Shown: positions 15,566-24,256, numbered from the stretch's first letter. The stretch: DNA of 31,340 nt from an uncultured Duganella sp. (GCA_946482635.1 CAMLSG010000037.1:1-31340); one strand, 5' to 3'. Made by a program: numbers and translations. The notes: generated from the sequence alone by a model not told the origin.

Positions 15566-16831
15566 TCAGGAAAGCAAGTCGCTCCAGATGTTTTGCGCCC
15601 AGCTGTTGGCGTAATGGGCTTCGAGCTCGCTGGGGCCGGGACTGACTCCGCCGCTGCCGGGGACAACCAGCAGCGTTTTCTTTTCGGCGTTGTAGGCGTG
15701 CACGCTGGCGACGTGGATCACATCCTTGTCGCTTACATAGCTGTAGCAGGTATTGGTCAGCAGCGGCGACTGCTCGGGCACACGGCCGCTTAGCAGGTCG
15801 ACTACAGCGGCGGCGCAGACCTTGGCGTGCTGGTTGGCCATGTGGCCGGATTTGGGCATCAGCGGGGAGACCTGGATGGCGTCGCCGATCACGTGGATGT
15901 TCTTTGCCTGCGTGGACTCAAAGGTGATGAAATCGACTTCGCACCAGCGCTTGTTCATGTTCGCCAGCCCGGTCTGCGCGGCGATCGCTCCGGCGCGGTG
16001 CGGTGGCACGACGTTCAGCACGTCGGCCTTTACCTTGTCGCCCAGTTCGGAGATGGCGGTGCGGGCGGCGACGTCCACGTCCACGGTCTTGAAGCTTGGG
16101 CGGTACTCGATGATGCCGGCGTAGCGTTCCTTCCACACCTTCTTGAACAGCGGGCCTTTACTGACCACATCTTCGTTGGCGTCCAGCAGCAGGACCTTGG
16201 ATTTCGGCTTGTGCTGGCTGAAGTAGTGGGCTACCTGGCATACACGTTCGTATGGGCCGGGCGGGCAGCGGTAAGGCGCTAGCGGTACGGTCATCACGAA
16301 CACGCCGCCATCGTGCATGGCTTCGAGCTGCGCGCGCAGGGCTGTCGTTTGCGGGCCGGCTTTCCAGGCGTGCAGGATCTTGTCCTGCGCGCCTTCCACG
16401 CTCATGCCCGGCAGTTCGCTCCACAGGAATTCAATGCCGGGGCTGAGGATCAGGCGGTCGTAGCTGAGCACTTCGCCGCTTAGCAGCTTGATGGTGCGCT
16501 TCTCGGGGTCGATGCTGGAGGCGCTGTCGTGCAGGATTTTCACGCCATGCTTGCGCTGCAGTTCGTCGTAGCTGCGGGTCAGGTCTTGTAGCTTGCGCGA
16601 GCCGCCCAGCACCAGGTTGGAGAGCGGGCAGCTGACGAAGCTGGCGTTTGGCTCGATCAGCGTAACGTCGATGCTGCCCTGGCTCCACATGCGTACATGC
16701 TTGGCGGCCGTGGCGCCGCCGTAGCCGCCGCCGACCACCACCACATGGGGTTTGGCCTGGCCGCCCATGCTGGCGCAGCCTGTCGTGGCGGCGAGGATTG
16801 CTGCGGCTTGCACAAATGTTCGACGGTCCAT
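15566..16831 (-). CDS. fccB: Flavocytochrome c sulfide dehydrogenase flavoprotein subunit (FccB/SoxF type)
   Basis: 421 residues. The N terminus has a twin-arginine signal (MDRRTFVQAAAILAATTGC). The Cys at position 19 fits a lipobox, so a membrane-anchored form is possible. The FAD-binding Rossmann motif VVVGGGYGGATAAKH follows at 31-45, then FVSCPLSNLVLGG, PYRCPPGPYERV and a C-terminal TNTCYSYVSDKD that belongs to the FCSD flavin-binding domain; these Cys residues fit the redox cysteines of the family. The enzyme oxidises sulfide to sulfur or polysulfide in the periplasm and passes electrons to a cytochrome c partner. The likely partner is the monohaem cytochrome two genes upstream (19748-20050). 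A strong GAGGAGG ribosome site lies before the ATG, 13 bases after the diguanylate cyclase stop. Confidence 0.9.
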   Translation of the reverse strand: MDRRTFVQAAAILAATTGCASMGGQAKPHVVVVGGGYGGATAAKHVRMWSQGSIDVTLIEPNASFVSCPLSNLVLGGSRKLQDLTRSYDELQRKHGVKILHDSASSIDPEKRTIKLLSGEVLSYDRLILSPGIEFLWSELPGMSVEGAQDKILHAWKAGPQTTALRAQLEAMHDGGVFVMTVPLAPYRCPPGPYERVCQVAHYFSQHKPKSKVLLLDANEDVVSKGPLFKKVWKERYAGIIEYRPSFKTVDVDVAARTAISELGDKVKADVLNVVPPHRAGAIAAQTGLANMNKRWCEVDFITFESTQAKNIHVIGDAIQVSPLMPKSGHMANQHAKVCAAAVVDLLSGRVPEQSPLLTNTCYSYVSDKDVIHVASVHAYNAEKKTLLVVPGSGGVSPGPSELEAHYANSWAQNIWSDLLS

Positions 16832-16844
16832 GGGGCCTCCTCAA

Positions 16845-19745
16845 TCAGGTTTGCATTGCGTCTTCCACGTAACTGATACGGTCGCGCCCTTCGCGCTTGG
16901 ATCGGTACAGGGCTTCGTCCGCAAGGTGCAGCAACTCGGTAGCTGTCGCCTGCTGTTGCGGCGTGAAGGCCACCACCCCAAAGCTGGCCGTCACCGGCAG
17001 GCCTGCCTCTGCGCCGATGTCGACCGGTTCGCTGCGGATGGCCCGGTGCAGGGCTTCGATGCGCGCCGCGCCGGCCGGCAGCGTCAGGCCTGGCAGCAGC
17101 ACGATGAATTCTTCGCCGCCATAGCGGCCTACGGAGTCGTAGGAGCGCGTTGCAGCGACCAGGCGGCGGGAAGTCTCCACCAGCACGGCGTCGCCGGCCA
17201 GGTGGCCGTGCGTGTCGTTGATGCGCTTGAAGAAGTCCAGGTCAAGCAGGACCAGCACGAAGCTTTCCCCCGTGCGCTGGCATTTGCCGATTTCGCGCTC
17301 AAGGATCTCCATCATCGCGCCGCGGTTCCAGGTGCGTGTTAGGGCATCTTTCAGGGCGCGCACGCGCAGCGCTTCCTGGGCCTCTTCCAGCTCGCGCGTT
17401 CGCTCCTGCACCATGGCTTCCAGCTCTGCTTCATGGCGCTTGTGGACCAGCAGGCGCATGCGGTGGAACAGCAGGAAGCCGAATATCACTGCGGCGGCGC
17501 ACAGGGCGTAGAAGGGGTAGCTGCGCCACCACGGCGGGGCGATGGAGAATGCCAGCTCAATGGGCTTCGGTTGCACGGCGCCTTCCACATCGACGGCCAT
17601 TGCCTGGAAGCGGTAGTCGCCGGCGGGCAGCGCTGCGTAGCGCATCTCGGGCAGCACCGATTCGTTCCATTGGTCTTCCATTCCGGCCAGGCGATAGCGG
17701 TAGCGCAGGCCTTGCCGGCCTTCGAATTGCAGGCTGGCGAGGCGGAATACCACCGGGTCCTGCGCCCATGGCAGGCGCCCGGCATTCGCAGCCAGCGGCC
17801 GGCCGCCGCGCAGGGCTTCTTCAATCACGGCCTCCGGCGTGCTTACCTCGAACAGCGTTTCTGGGCGCAGCACGTGGGACAGGCCATTGCTGGTGACGAT
17901 CCACATCGAGCCGTCCTTGTCTTCGTAAAAGCCTACGCCATTCAAGTCGTTCCACGCCAGGCCGTGGGTCTCGTTCAGCATGCGCCAGCGGTTTCCGTTC
18001 CAGACCGCGAAGCCGGCGTCGGTGGCAATCCAGAGCCAGCCGCGGCTGCCTTCGAACATGGCATACATCGTGCGGTCTTTCAGCACTGGGGCTTCGAAGC
18101 GTGTCGCCTTTGCTTCACCCTGCACTTTCAGGTTCCACAGCGCTCCGCCGGTGCTGGCCCACAGTGTGCCGTTGCGTGAGCACGCGATGCCGTCGAAGGT
18201 GCCATCGCCCAGCGCGGAGCGGAACTCCAGTACTTTCCACGCATTGCCGTCGTAGTGCAGGATGTCGGACTGGCTGGGCAGCCAGATGCCGCCTTGCGCG
18301 TCTATGCAGCCGGGACTAACCGGATTTTCCGGGTGGCGGTTGGCGGTGGAAGGCATCTTTACCACCTGCGGTTGCGTGCCGGCCGGCGCGTTTTCGGGCA
18401 GCGTATAGACGCCTTTCCAGGTGGTGAGCCATAGCTGGCCTTTGCGGTCGGCCAGCACTTGCGAAATGAAGGGCAGCTTGGCCACCAGCTCGGTCTTTTG
18501 CGTAGCCGGCAGGTAGCGCATCAGCATGCCGGAATAGCTTCCGGCCCATAGCCTGCCGCTGCTGTCCGTTTCAATGGTGGACCATTGCTGGTCGGCCAGG
18601 GCCGGCGGAGTCGGCGGCGTGGTGAACCTGTTCGCGCCTGGCTCCATCACGGCGTGGCCGGAGCGGGTGCCGACGTGCAGCCGTCCTTCGCGGTCGCGCT
18701 TGACGGAGATGATCACGTCATCCGGCAGCCCTTGCTGTGTTGTCCAGGTTTCCCAGTTGCCGTAGCCGCGCCAGTGCAGCAGGCCGCGGCCGCGCGTTGC
18801 CAGCCAGGTGCCGCGCCCCCGATCGCGCAGGATGTCGGTGACGCCGCCGGCGGCATCGAGGCCGTTTTCCTTGCCGTAGAACTCCCAGCGGCCCTGGCGC
18901 CAGCGCAGCAGGCCGTTGTCGGCGTTGGTCAGCACGTTGCCGCTGTCGTCGATGTGCAGCTCGCTGCGCAGCATGTGCTTGCGCATCAGGTCTTGCGATG
19001 GGGTGCGCTCCTCGAAGCGCGTGGCGCCCTGCGGCAGCGTGTAGATGCGCTTTTCGCTGCGGATCCACAGGTTGCCGTCCTTGTCGCTTGCGAAGCTGGT
19101 CCATTGGTCGTGCGGCAGGCCTTCCTGCTCGCCGAACACGCGGATGTCCTTTCCGCTGGCCTGGCAGAGCGATGCCTTGCATGCCATCCACAGCGTGCCT
19201 TTTTCGTCGACGTGGATGCTGCGGATCGATTTCAGTTCGGCGTGCGCCTGCAGCGTGGCGGCGTCGAAGTACTGGCGGACGTTGGTGCGGTCGCCCTGCG
19301 CGGACAGCGCAAACAGGTCGCCCTCGCTTGCCAACAGCGTTTCGCCGGCGGGGCTTTCGGCCATTGGCTGGAGCGGCCATACGGGCAGCTTCTTGTCCTC
19401 CCATAGCACAGGGACCAGGCGGCCCTGCTGCAGGCGATACAGGCTCGCGTGATTGCCGACCCATAGCGCGCCGGACTTGCTGCTGTGTAGCGCGGTGACG
19501 AAAGTGTCGTCCATTCCCTGTGTGCTGCCATAACGGCGGAATTCGGCGCCGTTGTAGCGGAACAGGCCATTCTCGGTGCCTACCCACAGGTAGCCGCTGG
19601 AATCCTGGGCCAAGGCCGTGAGCGAAAGGTTGCCGAGGCCTTCGCTTTGTCCGAAGTGCTGCAGGGAGATGTGCTGGGCGTTGGCGCCCCAAGTGGTCAA
19701 CGCCAATGCCGCAGCCAACAGGCTATGGGCCAGTTTGAATCGCAT
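16845..19745 (-). CDS. Periplasmic beta-propeller sensor diguanylate cyclase (Reg_prop, Y_Y_Y, GGDEF)
   Basis: 966 residues. A signal peptide (LLAAALALTTWGANA) is followed by about a dozen two-component-regulator propeller repeats with the pattern G-x-LW-(V/I/A)-GT-x-x-GL, enough for two seven-bladed propellers. A Y_Y_Y domain (RYRYRLAGMEDQWNE to GDYRFQAMAVDVEG), one transmembrane helix (~744-764), a short coiled coil (KRHEAELEAMVQERTRELEE) and a GGDEF domain (~798-960) follow. The active site is GGEEF at 876-880, intact, and the product-inhibition I-site RSYD is at 867-870, five residues upstream. It should make c-di-GMP in the cytoplasm in response to a periplasmic signal. It starts two bases after the cytochrome c stop and sits inside the sox operon, which suggests that it senses the same chemistry; that link is an inference. 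Confidence 0.92.
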   Translation of the reverse strand: MRFKLAHSLLAAALALTTWGANAQHISLQHFGQSEGLGNLSLTALAQDSSGYLWVGTENGLFRYNGAEFRRYGSTQGMDDTFVTALHSSKSGALWVGNHASLYRLQQGRLVPVLWEDKKLPVWPLQPMAESPAGETLLASEGDLFALSAQGDRTNVRQYFDAATLQAHAELKSIRSIHVDEKGTLWMACKASLCQASGKDIRVFGEQEGLPHDQWTSFASDKDGNLWIRSEKRIYTLPQGATRFEERTPSQDLMRKHMLRSELHIDDSGNVLTNADNGLLRWRQGRWEFYGKENGLDAAGGVTDILRDRGRGTWLATRGRGLLHWRGYGNWETWTTQQGLPDDVIISVKRDREGRLHVGTRSGHAVMEPGANRFTTPPTPPALADQQWSTIETDSSGRLWAGSYSGMLMRYLPATQKTELVAKLPFISQVLADRKGQLWLTTWKGVYTLPENAPAGTQPQVVKMPSTANRHPENPVSPGCIDAQGGIWLPSQSDILHYDGNAWKVLEFRSALGDGTFDGIACSRNGTLWASTGGALWNLKVQGEAKATRFEAPVLKDRTMYAMFEGSRGWLWIATDAGFAVWNGNRWRMLNETHGLAWNDLNGVGFYEDKDGSMWIVTSNGLSHVLRPETLFEVSTPEAVIEEALRGGRPLAANAGRLPWAQDPVVFRLASLQFEGRQGLRYRYRLAGMEDQWNESVLPEMRYAALPAGDYRFQAMAVDVEGAVQPKPIELAFSIAPPWWRSYPFYALCAAAVIFGFLLFHRMRLLVHKRHEAELEAMVQERTRELEEAQEALRVRALKDALTRTWNRGAMMEILEREIGKCQRTGESFVLVLLDLDFFKRINDTHGHLAGDAVLVETSRRLVAATRSYDSVGRYGGEEFIVLLPGLTLPAGAARIEALHRAIRSEPVDIGAEAGLPVTASFGVVAFTPQQQATATELLHLADEALYRSKREGRDRISYVEDAMQT

Positions 19746-19747
19746 TT

Positions 19748-20050
19748 TTATTTTTTCTGGGCGGCGAAGTACGCTGCCAATATTTCCAATTGTTCGTCAG
19801 TGTACCCTTTGGCGAGCTGGGTCATGATGGTTGCAGGGCGTTTACCGGCCTTGAAGTCTTTCAGGGACTGCAGGAGCTGGTCTTTCGGCTGGCCGGCGAG
19901 GGGTGGCAGCGCGTTGCCTTGCGTGGCGCCGTTGGTGCCGTGGCAGCCGGTGCAACTGGCTGCGAGGCGGGCGCCTTGCGGGATGGCTTCTGCGGCGGCA
20001 GCGGGGAGCGTGGCGGACAGCGCGAGCGCCAGTGCGGCGATGGTCTTCAT
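19748..20050 (-). CDS. Periplasmic monohaem cytochrome c (class I, possible FccA-type partner)
   Basis: 100 residues from ATG 20050; the upstream extension of this frame lies in soxA. The signal peptide is MKTIAALALALSATLPAAAA. The haem c motif is CTGCH (33-37), and the likely distal Met is Met76 in ATIMTQL. The rest (GNALPPLAGQPKDQLLQSLKDFKAGKR in two pieces, then YTDEQLEILAAYFAAQ) is the class I cytochrome c pattern seen in cytochrome subunits of sulfide dehydrogenase and in c553/c4 halves. It overlaps soxA by four bases (ATGA). It probably accepts electrons from FccB and/or SoxAX and passes them to the terminal oxidase chain. The exact partner is not shown by the sequence. Confidence 0.88.
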   Translation of the reverse strand: MKTIAALALALSATLPAAAAEAIPQGARLAASCTGCHGTNGATQGNALPPLAGQPKDQLLQSLKDFKAGKRPATIMTQLAKGYTDEQLEILAAYFAAQKK

Positions 20051-20850
20051 GGGCGGACTCCAGGGGTTTCCAGGGGCATGCCCTGGGCGCGCAGGGCCAG
20101 GTAGGCTTCGAGGTCTACGAGGTCGGGGGCGCCGTAGGGCGGGACTTCGGCTCGTACGCCGCTCATGCAGTTGCGCAGGCGGCGCTGCAGGCTTCCTACG
20201 CCTTGCCATTCAAGGCGGTAGATGGGGTAGGCGTTGGCGTGGCCTTGCGGGATGGGGGCGCCGGCCAGGCGCTTGCCGGCGTTGTTGTCGTGGCATTGGG
20301 CGCAGCTCAGGTTCAATTGGCCGATGCGGGTGGTGAAGAGTTTCTGGCCGCGTTGGGCGGCTTGTTTTGTTTCTTTGTCGGTTGCTGGCGTTACCGGCAT
20401 TCCGCGGCTTTGCAGGGCGATGTAGGCTTCCAGGGCTAGCAGGTCTGCTGACTCGGGCTTCAGCGAGGACGCTTTCAGGGCACCGGTGCGGCATTGGTTG
20501 ACCTGGTCGGATAGCGTGATTACCTTGCCGGCTGATTGGCTGAAGCGGGGGAATTTTGTGGCGGCGCCGCGCATGCTGGTTTTGGCGTCGGTGTGGCAGG
20601 TGGCGCAGGATTTGCCGTTGCCGCCCATGGGGGCGGTGCGCCAGAGGGCTTCGCCGTTGGCGACCCAGAGCATGGCGGGGTTTTGGGTGTCGTCGGATTG
20701 CAGGGCTTGGGTGGCGGGGGACATGTAGTCGCGGCCGGATTTGCGGTCTGAAACCGGTAAACCTGGGTCAGACCCGGAGGGTCTGACCCAGTCTGCGGCC
20801 ACGGTGGTGGTGCTTATCAGGGCTAGCAGGAGGGCGAACGTCAGTCTCAT
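20047..20850 (-). CDS. soxA: SoxA, dihaem cytochrome c subunit of the SoxAX L-cysteine S-sulfotransferase
   Basis: 267 residues. After the signal peptide (MRLTFALLLALISTTTVAA) come residues 19-34, which are encoded by an inserted palindromic repeat. The conserved SoxA body follows. Two haem c motifs are present, CATCH at 82-86 and CAQCH at 183-187. The catalytic, haem-ligating Cys is Cys228 in RNCMSGVRAEVPPYG, with the conserved Arg and Pro-Pro. SoxAX is known to attach thiosulfate or related sulfur species to the Cys of SoxY. The start overlaps the soxZ stop (ATGA) and the end overlaps the cytochrome gene. All catalytic parts look intact; the N-terminal insert should lie on the surface just after signal cleavage. 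Confidence 0.94.
   Translation of the reverse strand: MRLTFALLLALISTTTVAADWVRPSGSDPGLPVSDRKSGRDYMSPATQALQSDDTQNPAMLWVANGEALWRTAPMGGNGKSCATCHTDAKTSMRGAATKFPRFSQSAGKVITLSDQVNQCRTGALKASSLKPESADLLALEAYIALQSRGMPVTPATDKETKQAAQRGQKLFTTRIGQLNLSCAQCHDNNAGKRLAGAPIPQGHANAYPIYRLEWQGVGSLQRRLRNCMSGVRAEVPPYGAPDLVDLEAYLALRAQGMPLETPGVRP
20751..20795. repeat. REP-like palindromic repeat, copy A (inside soxA)
   Basis: 45 bases: a left box AAACCGGTAAA, then the arms GGGTCAGACCC and GGGTCTGACCC around a three-base loop (GGA), then AGTCTG. The arms are perfect inverted copies of each other, each itself nearly palindromic. Copy B at 21990-22033 has the same left box, arms and GTCTG, but a two-base loop. The repeat is read through in the soxA frame (minus strand) as about residues 19-34, between signal peptide and conserved domain. 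Confidence 0.85.
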
Positions 20851-21170
20851 GGTTGCACCTGCAGCTGCTTTGTTTCGGTTTGGGTGAAGGCGTGGTCGCC
20901 GGTCCAGGTGAATTCAAGGGGGCCGCTGGTTGTCGCTCTTACGAAGAAAGCGATGTATGGGTTGGCGCTCATGGCGGGGTGCAAGTCGGCGCTGATGACC
21001 TGCAGGCCGTTGTAGCGGCATTCGAACTTGCGGATGATGTCGCGCGGGAGGGGCTTGCCGTCGGGGCCGGGGCGGAAGCCGGTTTCCATCGTGTGGGCGA
21101 TCAGGGCACGCACTTCGATGATTTCGCCGGGCTTCGCTGTCGCGGGCATGTGGATCAGGGCGCTGGCCAT
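20847..21170 (-). CDS. soxZ: SoxZ, sulfur carrier partner subunit
   Basis: 107 residues, no signal peptide, as usual for SoxZ, which is exported bound to SoxY. The sequence is the SoxZ immunoglobulin-like fold: ALIHMPATAKPGEIIEVRAL, then the strongly conserved IAHTMETGFRP and GKPLPRDIIRKFECRYNG, ending in FTWTGDHAFTQTETKQLQV. It forms the SoxYZ heterodimer that carries the sulfur intermediate through the Sox cycle. The stop of soxY lies one base upstream of its start, and its stop overlaps soxA, fixing the gene order soxX-Y-Z-A. Confidence 0.94.
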   Translation of the reverse strand: MASALIHMPATAKPGEIIEVRALIAHTMETGFRPGPDGKPLPRDIIRKFECRYNGLQVISADLHPAMSANPYIAFFVRATTSGPLEFTWTGDHAFTQTETKQLQVQP

Positions 21171-21171
21171 G

Positions 21172-21615
21172 TCAGATAGGCTCCCCTTCTACGCAGGCGG
21201 CCAGGGCGACGATCACGTCGACTGTCTGCTGCCACCATTGGCCGTCGCTGGTGCGGGCCAGGGCGGTGAGCGTCTGGCTGGTGGCGAGGCGGATGCGGGT
21301 GCTGATTTCGGGCTTGCCGGCCAGGGGCGTCAGCTTGAACCGCACGACGTCGGGCAAGGGGTTCTTTTCGTTGAAGATGGCGATGTCGGTGACGTGGGCT
21401 TGCTCGGTCATCGGGCTGTCGACCCGTACTGTGATGGGGACTGCGTTGCCGTTGTCGATCAGCTGGGCGATGTCGATCTGGACGCGGCCGCGCTGGATGC
21501 TGGCGTTATTGGTGTAGGCGGCGATGGCGGCTGTCATCTCGGCGGGCGTGGCGGCTACGGGGCGGACTAGCGCCAGTAGCGGCAACGCGGCTAGGAGTTG
21601 GCGGCGGGTGGTCAT
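21172..21615 (-). CDS. soxY: SoxY-like sulfur carrier with non-canonical C terminus
   Basis: 147 residues. The N terminus is a Tat-type signal (MTTRRQLLAALPLLALVRPVAA). The body shows the SoxY fold: ISTRIRLATSQTLTALARTSDG and DIAIFNEKNPLPDVVRFKLTP are typical. Canonical SoxY ends in GGCGG, whose Cys on a flexible arm carries the sulfur substrate. Here the end is ALAACVEGEPI: Cys141 is kept near the C terminus, but the flanking glycines are gone and there are six residues after the Cys instead of two. The carrier role is still likely because soxZ, soxA and soxX adjoin. The arm change may alter substrate or partner choice. The start overlaps the soxX stop by four bases. Confidence 0.88.
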   Translation of the reverse strand: MTTRRQLLAALPLLALVRPVAATPAEMTAAIAAYTNNASIQRGRVQIDIAQLIDNGNAVPITVRVDSPMTEQAHVTDIAIFNEKNPLPDVVRFKLTPLAGKPEISTRIRLATSQTLTALARTSDGQWWQQTVDVIVALAACVEGEPI

Positions 21616-22058
21616 TTCGGTTCAGCAGCCTTGAGCGTGGCGAGGTAGGCGACCACGTCTTCGATTTGCTGCGCGGTGAAGATTGGTTTGTCGCGGTGGG
21701 CGGGGGCTACGCGGGTCAGGCCTGCGGTTTTGGCGTACGAGGGCATGATGGTGCTGGGGTTGATGGCGCTGCTGTCTGCGATTCGCTGGCGGAGCTCGGA
21801 CCTGGTGTAGCGGTCGCCGACGCCTGCAAGGTCGGGGGCCAGGTTGCCTTGGAAGCGCTCTTCCGGGATCGGGGCGCTGTGGCAGAGGAGGCAGAGGCCT
21901 ACCTGGCGGTTGGCGACGATGGCGCGGCCGGATTCGGCGTTGCCTTCCTGGGCTTGGGCGGCGTTTAGCGTTAGCAGGGCTGCAAGCAAAAACCGGTAAA
22001 TCCGGGTCAGACCCAAGGGTCTGACCCTGTCTGTTCCGCGGTTGGCGGATGGGGGCAT
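21612..22058 (-). CDS. soxX: SoxX, monohaem cytochrome c subunit of SoxAX
   Basis: 148 residues. The haem motif is CLLCH (56-60), the distal Met is Met105 in STIMPSY, and GNLAPDLAGVGDRYTRSELRQ in two parts plus FTAQQIEDVVAYLATLK are typical SoxX sequence. The signal peptide is unusual. The first ~23 residues include about 15 encoded by the palindromic repeat copy B (residues 9-23), which provides Arg residues before the hydrophobic core FLLAALLTLNAAQA. The start lies two bases after the stop of the molybdopterin subunit gene, so translation is coupled to it. It partners SoxA in loading sulfur onto SoxY. Confidence 0.92.
   Translation of the reverse strand: MPPSANRGTDRVRPLGLTRIYRFLLAALLTLNAAQAQEGNAESGRAIVANRQVGLCLLCHSAPIPEERFQGNLAPDLAGVGDRYTRSELRQRIADSSAINPSTIMPSYAKTAGLTRVAPAHRDKPIFTAQQIEDVVAYLATLKAAEPK
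21990..22033. repeat. REP-like palindromic repeat, copy B (inside soxX)
   Basis: 44 bases: AAACCGGTAAA, three bases, GGGTCAGACCC, a two-base loop AA, GGGTCTGACCC, T, GTCTG. Compared with copy A the loop is one base shorter and four other positions differ. The repeat is translated in soxX (minus strand) as part of the signal peptide n-region. Because the loop length differs by one, the two copies are read in different frames relative to the repeat. Confidence 0.85.
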
Positions 22059-22060
22059 GC

Positions 22061-24256
22061 TCAGGCTTTCTTCAGGCTGTGGTTCTTCAGGGGGAGGTCG
22101 CGGATGCGTTTCCCTGTGGCGGCGAAGATGGCGTTCAGCACCGCGGGGGCGGCGACGGCGATTGTTGGTTCGCCTACCCCTCCCCAGAAGCCGCCGCTTG
22201 GCATGACGACCGTTTCGACTTTCGGCATTTCGTCCATCTTCAGCACGTTGTAGGTGTCGAAGTTGGTTTGCTCTGCCGCGCCATCCTTGATCGTGATTTC
22301 GCCGTACAGGGCCGCACTCAGGCCGTAGACGAAGCTGCCTTCCACTTGGGCTTCGATCTGCTGCGGGTTCACTGCGTGGCCAGGGTCGGTGGCGGCGACG
22401 ATGCGGTGGATCTTCAGCTTGCCCTCTTTGCTGACCGAGACCTCGGCCACGGCGGCGACGTAGCTGCCGAAGCCCATTGTCTGGGCAATGCCGCGGTAGA
22501 TGCCTTTCTTCGGCGGCTTGGACCAGCCGGCTTTCTCGGCTACTGCGTTCAGGACTGCCAGGTGTTTCGGGCTGTCCTTCATCAGCTTGCGGCGCAGGGC
22601 CAGCGGGTCCTGCTTCGTGGCGTGCGCGATTTCGTCAAGGAAGCATTCGACGTAGATCGTGTTCTGGTTCAGGTTCACGCCGCGCCAGAAGCCTGGCGGC
22701 ACGGCGGGGTTGCGCATGGCGTGGTCGATCAGCAGGTTCGGGATGGTGTAGCCGAACGAGGCTTCCGGGCCGGGCGGGTTCAGGCCCTGGAAGACCGCCG
22801 GGTCCTTGCCGTCCTTGACGTTCTGCGGGAACAGCGCGGCCAGGATCGACTGGCCGGCGATGCGCATGTGCAGCGAGGTTACCTCGCCTTTTGCATCCAG
22901 GCCTGCGGTCAGCTTGCATTGCGTGACCGGGTGGTAGCGGCCGTGCTGCATGTCTTCTTCGCGGGTCCAGATCAATTTGATTGGCGTGCCCGGCATTTCT
23001 TTTGCGATCTTCACGACCTGGGTCACCCAGTCATGCGTGGCGCCGCGCCGGCCGAAGCCGCCGCCCAGGTGCAGCTTGGTCACGTCGCATTTGGACTGCG
23101 GCAGGCCGGCTGCTTCACTGGTCGCGGCCAGGGCGGCTTCGCCGTTCTGCGTCGGGGTCCAGACGTCGCAGCGCTCCGGCGTCCACACGGCGGTGGCGTT
23201 CATCACCTCCATGGTGGCGTGGTTCTGGTGCGGGTAGCTGTAGACGGCTTCGATCTTGCGGTGGGCGCTGGCCAGGGCGGCCTTGGCGTCGCCATTGCTG
23301 TTGCCGACGGCGGCATCGGGCGCGTCCAGGCCGGCCTTGATCCAGGCGGCGGTGTCCTTGCTGTTCATGCCGGCGTTGGGGCCTTTGTCCCATTCGATCG
23401 GCAGGGCGTCGAGCGCGCTGCGGGCGCGCCACCAGGTGTCGGCCACCACGGCGACCGCGCTGTCGCCTACCTGCATGACTTTTTTCACGCCGGGCTTGCT
23501 GGCGATGGCGGCCGCATCGAAGCTCTTTACCTTGCCGCCGAAGACCGGGCAGTCCTTGATAGCGGCGTTCAGCATGCCCGGCAGCTTGAAGTCCATGCCG
23601 TAGATTTGCTTGCCGGTGGTCTTGTCGACCGTGTCCAGGCGCGCCAGGCGCTTGCCGGCCAGCTTCCAGTCCTTCGGATCCTTCAGCTTGATGTCGGCGG
23701 CGGCGGGCGCCTGCAGCTTGCCGGCGGCGTCGGCGACCTTGCCGTAGGTGAGCGTGCGGCCGGACGGTGTGTGGGTGATCACGCTTTTCGCGGCCGTGCA
23801 TTCGGCGGGAGGCACGCCCCACTGGGCGGCGGCGGCCTGCACCAGCATCATGCGGGCTGCGGCGCCGCCCTTGCGGACGTATTCGTGCGATTCGCGCACG
23901 CCGCGGCTGCCGCCGGTGGAGAAGCTGCCCCAGACGCGGTTGCGCGCCAGCTGGCGGCCGGGCGACGGGTATTCGGTGGTGACCTTGCTCCAGTCGCCAT
24001 CCAGTTCTTCCACCACCAGTTGCGCCAGGCCGGTAAGCGTGCCCTGGCCCATTTCGGAACGGGCGATACGCACAACAATGGTGTCGTCAGGCTTGACTAC
24101 GACCCAGGCATTGATTTCCGGCGCATCGGGTGCAGCGGCGGCCTGCGCCTGCTGCGCTTCCGCGAACGGGATATGGAAGCCGAACATCAGGCCTGCGGTG
24201 GCGCCCAGCGAGCGGCCCAGGAAACTGCGACGGGAATGAGAAACTGCGGCGCTCAT
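22061..24256 (-). CDS. Periplasmic molybdenum hydroxylase, molybdopterin-binding large subunit (xanthine dehydrogenase family, IorB-like)
   Basis: 731 residues. A Tat signal is present ([17 protein letters not shown]), so it is exported folded with its cofactor. Family motifs include [44 protein letters not shown] and [19 protein letters not shown] near the C terminus; the latter holds the catalytic Glu (Glu696). The layout with two fused aldehyde-oxidase-type halves matches isoquinoline 1-oxidoreductase beta (IorB)-like periplasmic aldehyde or heterocycle hydroxylases. The enzyme adds water-derived oxygen to a substrate and passes electrons to the [2Fe-2S] subunit encoded just upstream. The substrate cannot be told from sequence. 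The stop is two bases before soxX, which makes soxX or the later cytochromes possible electron acceptors (inference). Confidence 0.92.
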   Translation of the reverse strand: MSAAVSHSRRSFLGRSLGATAGLMFGFHIPFAEAQQAQAAAAPDAPEINAWVVVKPDDTIVVRIARSEMGQGTLTGLAQLVVEELDGDWSKVTTEYPSPGRQLARNRVWGSFSTGGSRGVRESHEYVRKGGAAARMMLVQAAAAQWGVPPAECTAAKSVITHTPSGRTLTYGKVADAAGKLQAPAAADIKLKDPKDWKLAGKRLARLDTVDKTTGKQIYGMDFKLPGMLNAAIKDCPVFGGKVKSFDAAAIASKPGVKKVMQVGDSAVAVVADTWWRARSALDALPIEWDKGPNAGMNSKDTAAWIKAGLDAPDAAVGNSNGDAKAALASAHRKIEAVYSYPHQNHATMEVMNATAVWTPERCDVWTPTQNGEAALAATSEAAGLPQSKCDVTKLHLGGGFGRRGATHDWVTQVVKIAKEMPGTPIKLIWTREEDMQHGRYHPVTQCKLTAGLDAKGEVTSLHMRIAGQSILAALFPQNVKDGKDPAVFQGLNPPGPEASFGYTIPNLLIDHAMRNPAVPPGFWRGVNLNQNTIYVECFLDEIAHATKQDPLALRRKLMKDSPKHLAVLNAVAEKAGWSKPPKKGIYRGIAQTMGFGSYVAAVAEVSVSKEGKLKIHRIVAATDPGHAVNPQQIEAQVEGSFVYGLSAALYGEITIKDGAAEQTNFDTYNVLKMDEMPKVETVVMPSGGFWGGVGEPTIAVAAPAVLNAIFAATGKRIRDLPLKNHSLKKA

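Noticed and set aside
20746..20795. GTCTG direct repeats flanking copy A as a target-site duplication
   Set aside because: Copy B also ends in GTCTG but lacks it on the left side, so the right GTCTG belongs to the repeat and the left match is probably chance.
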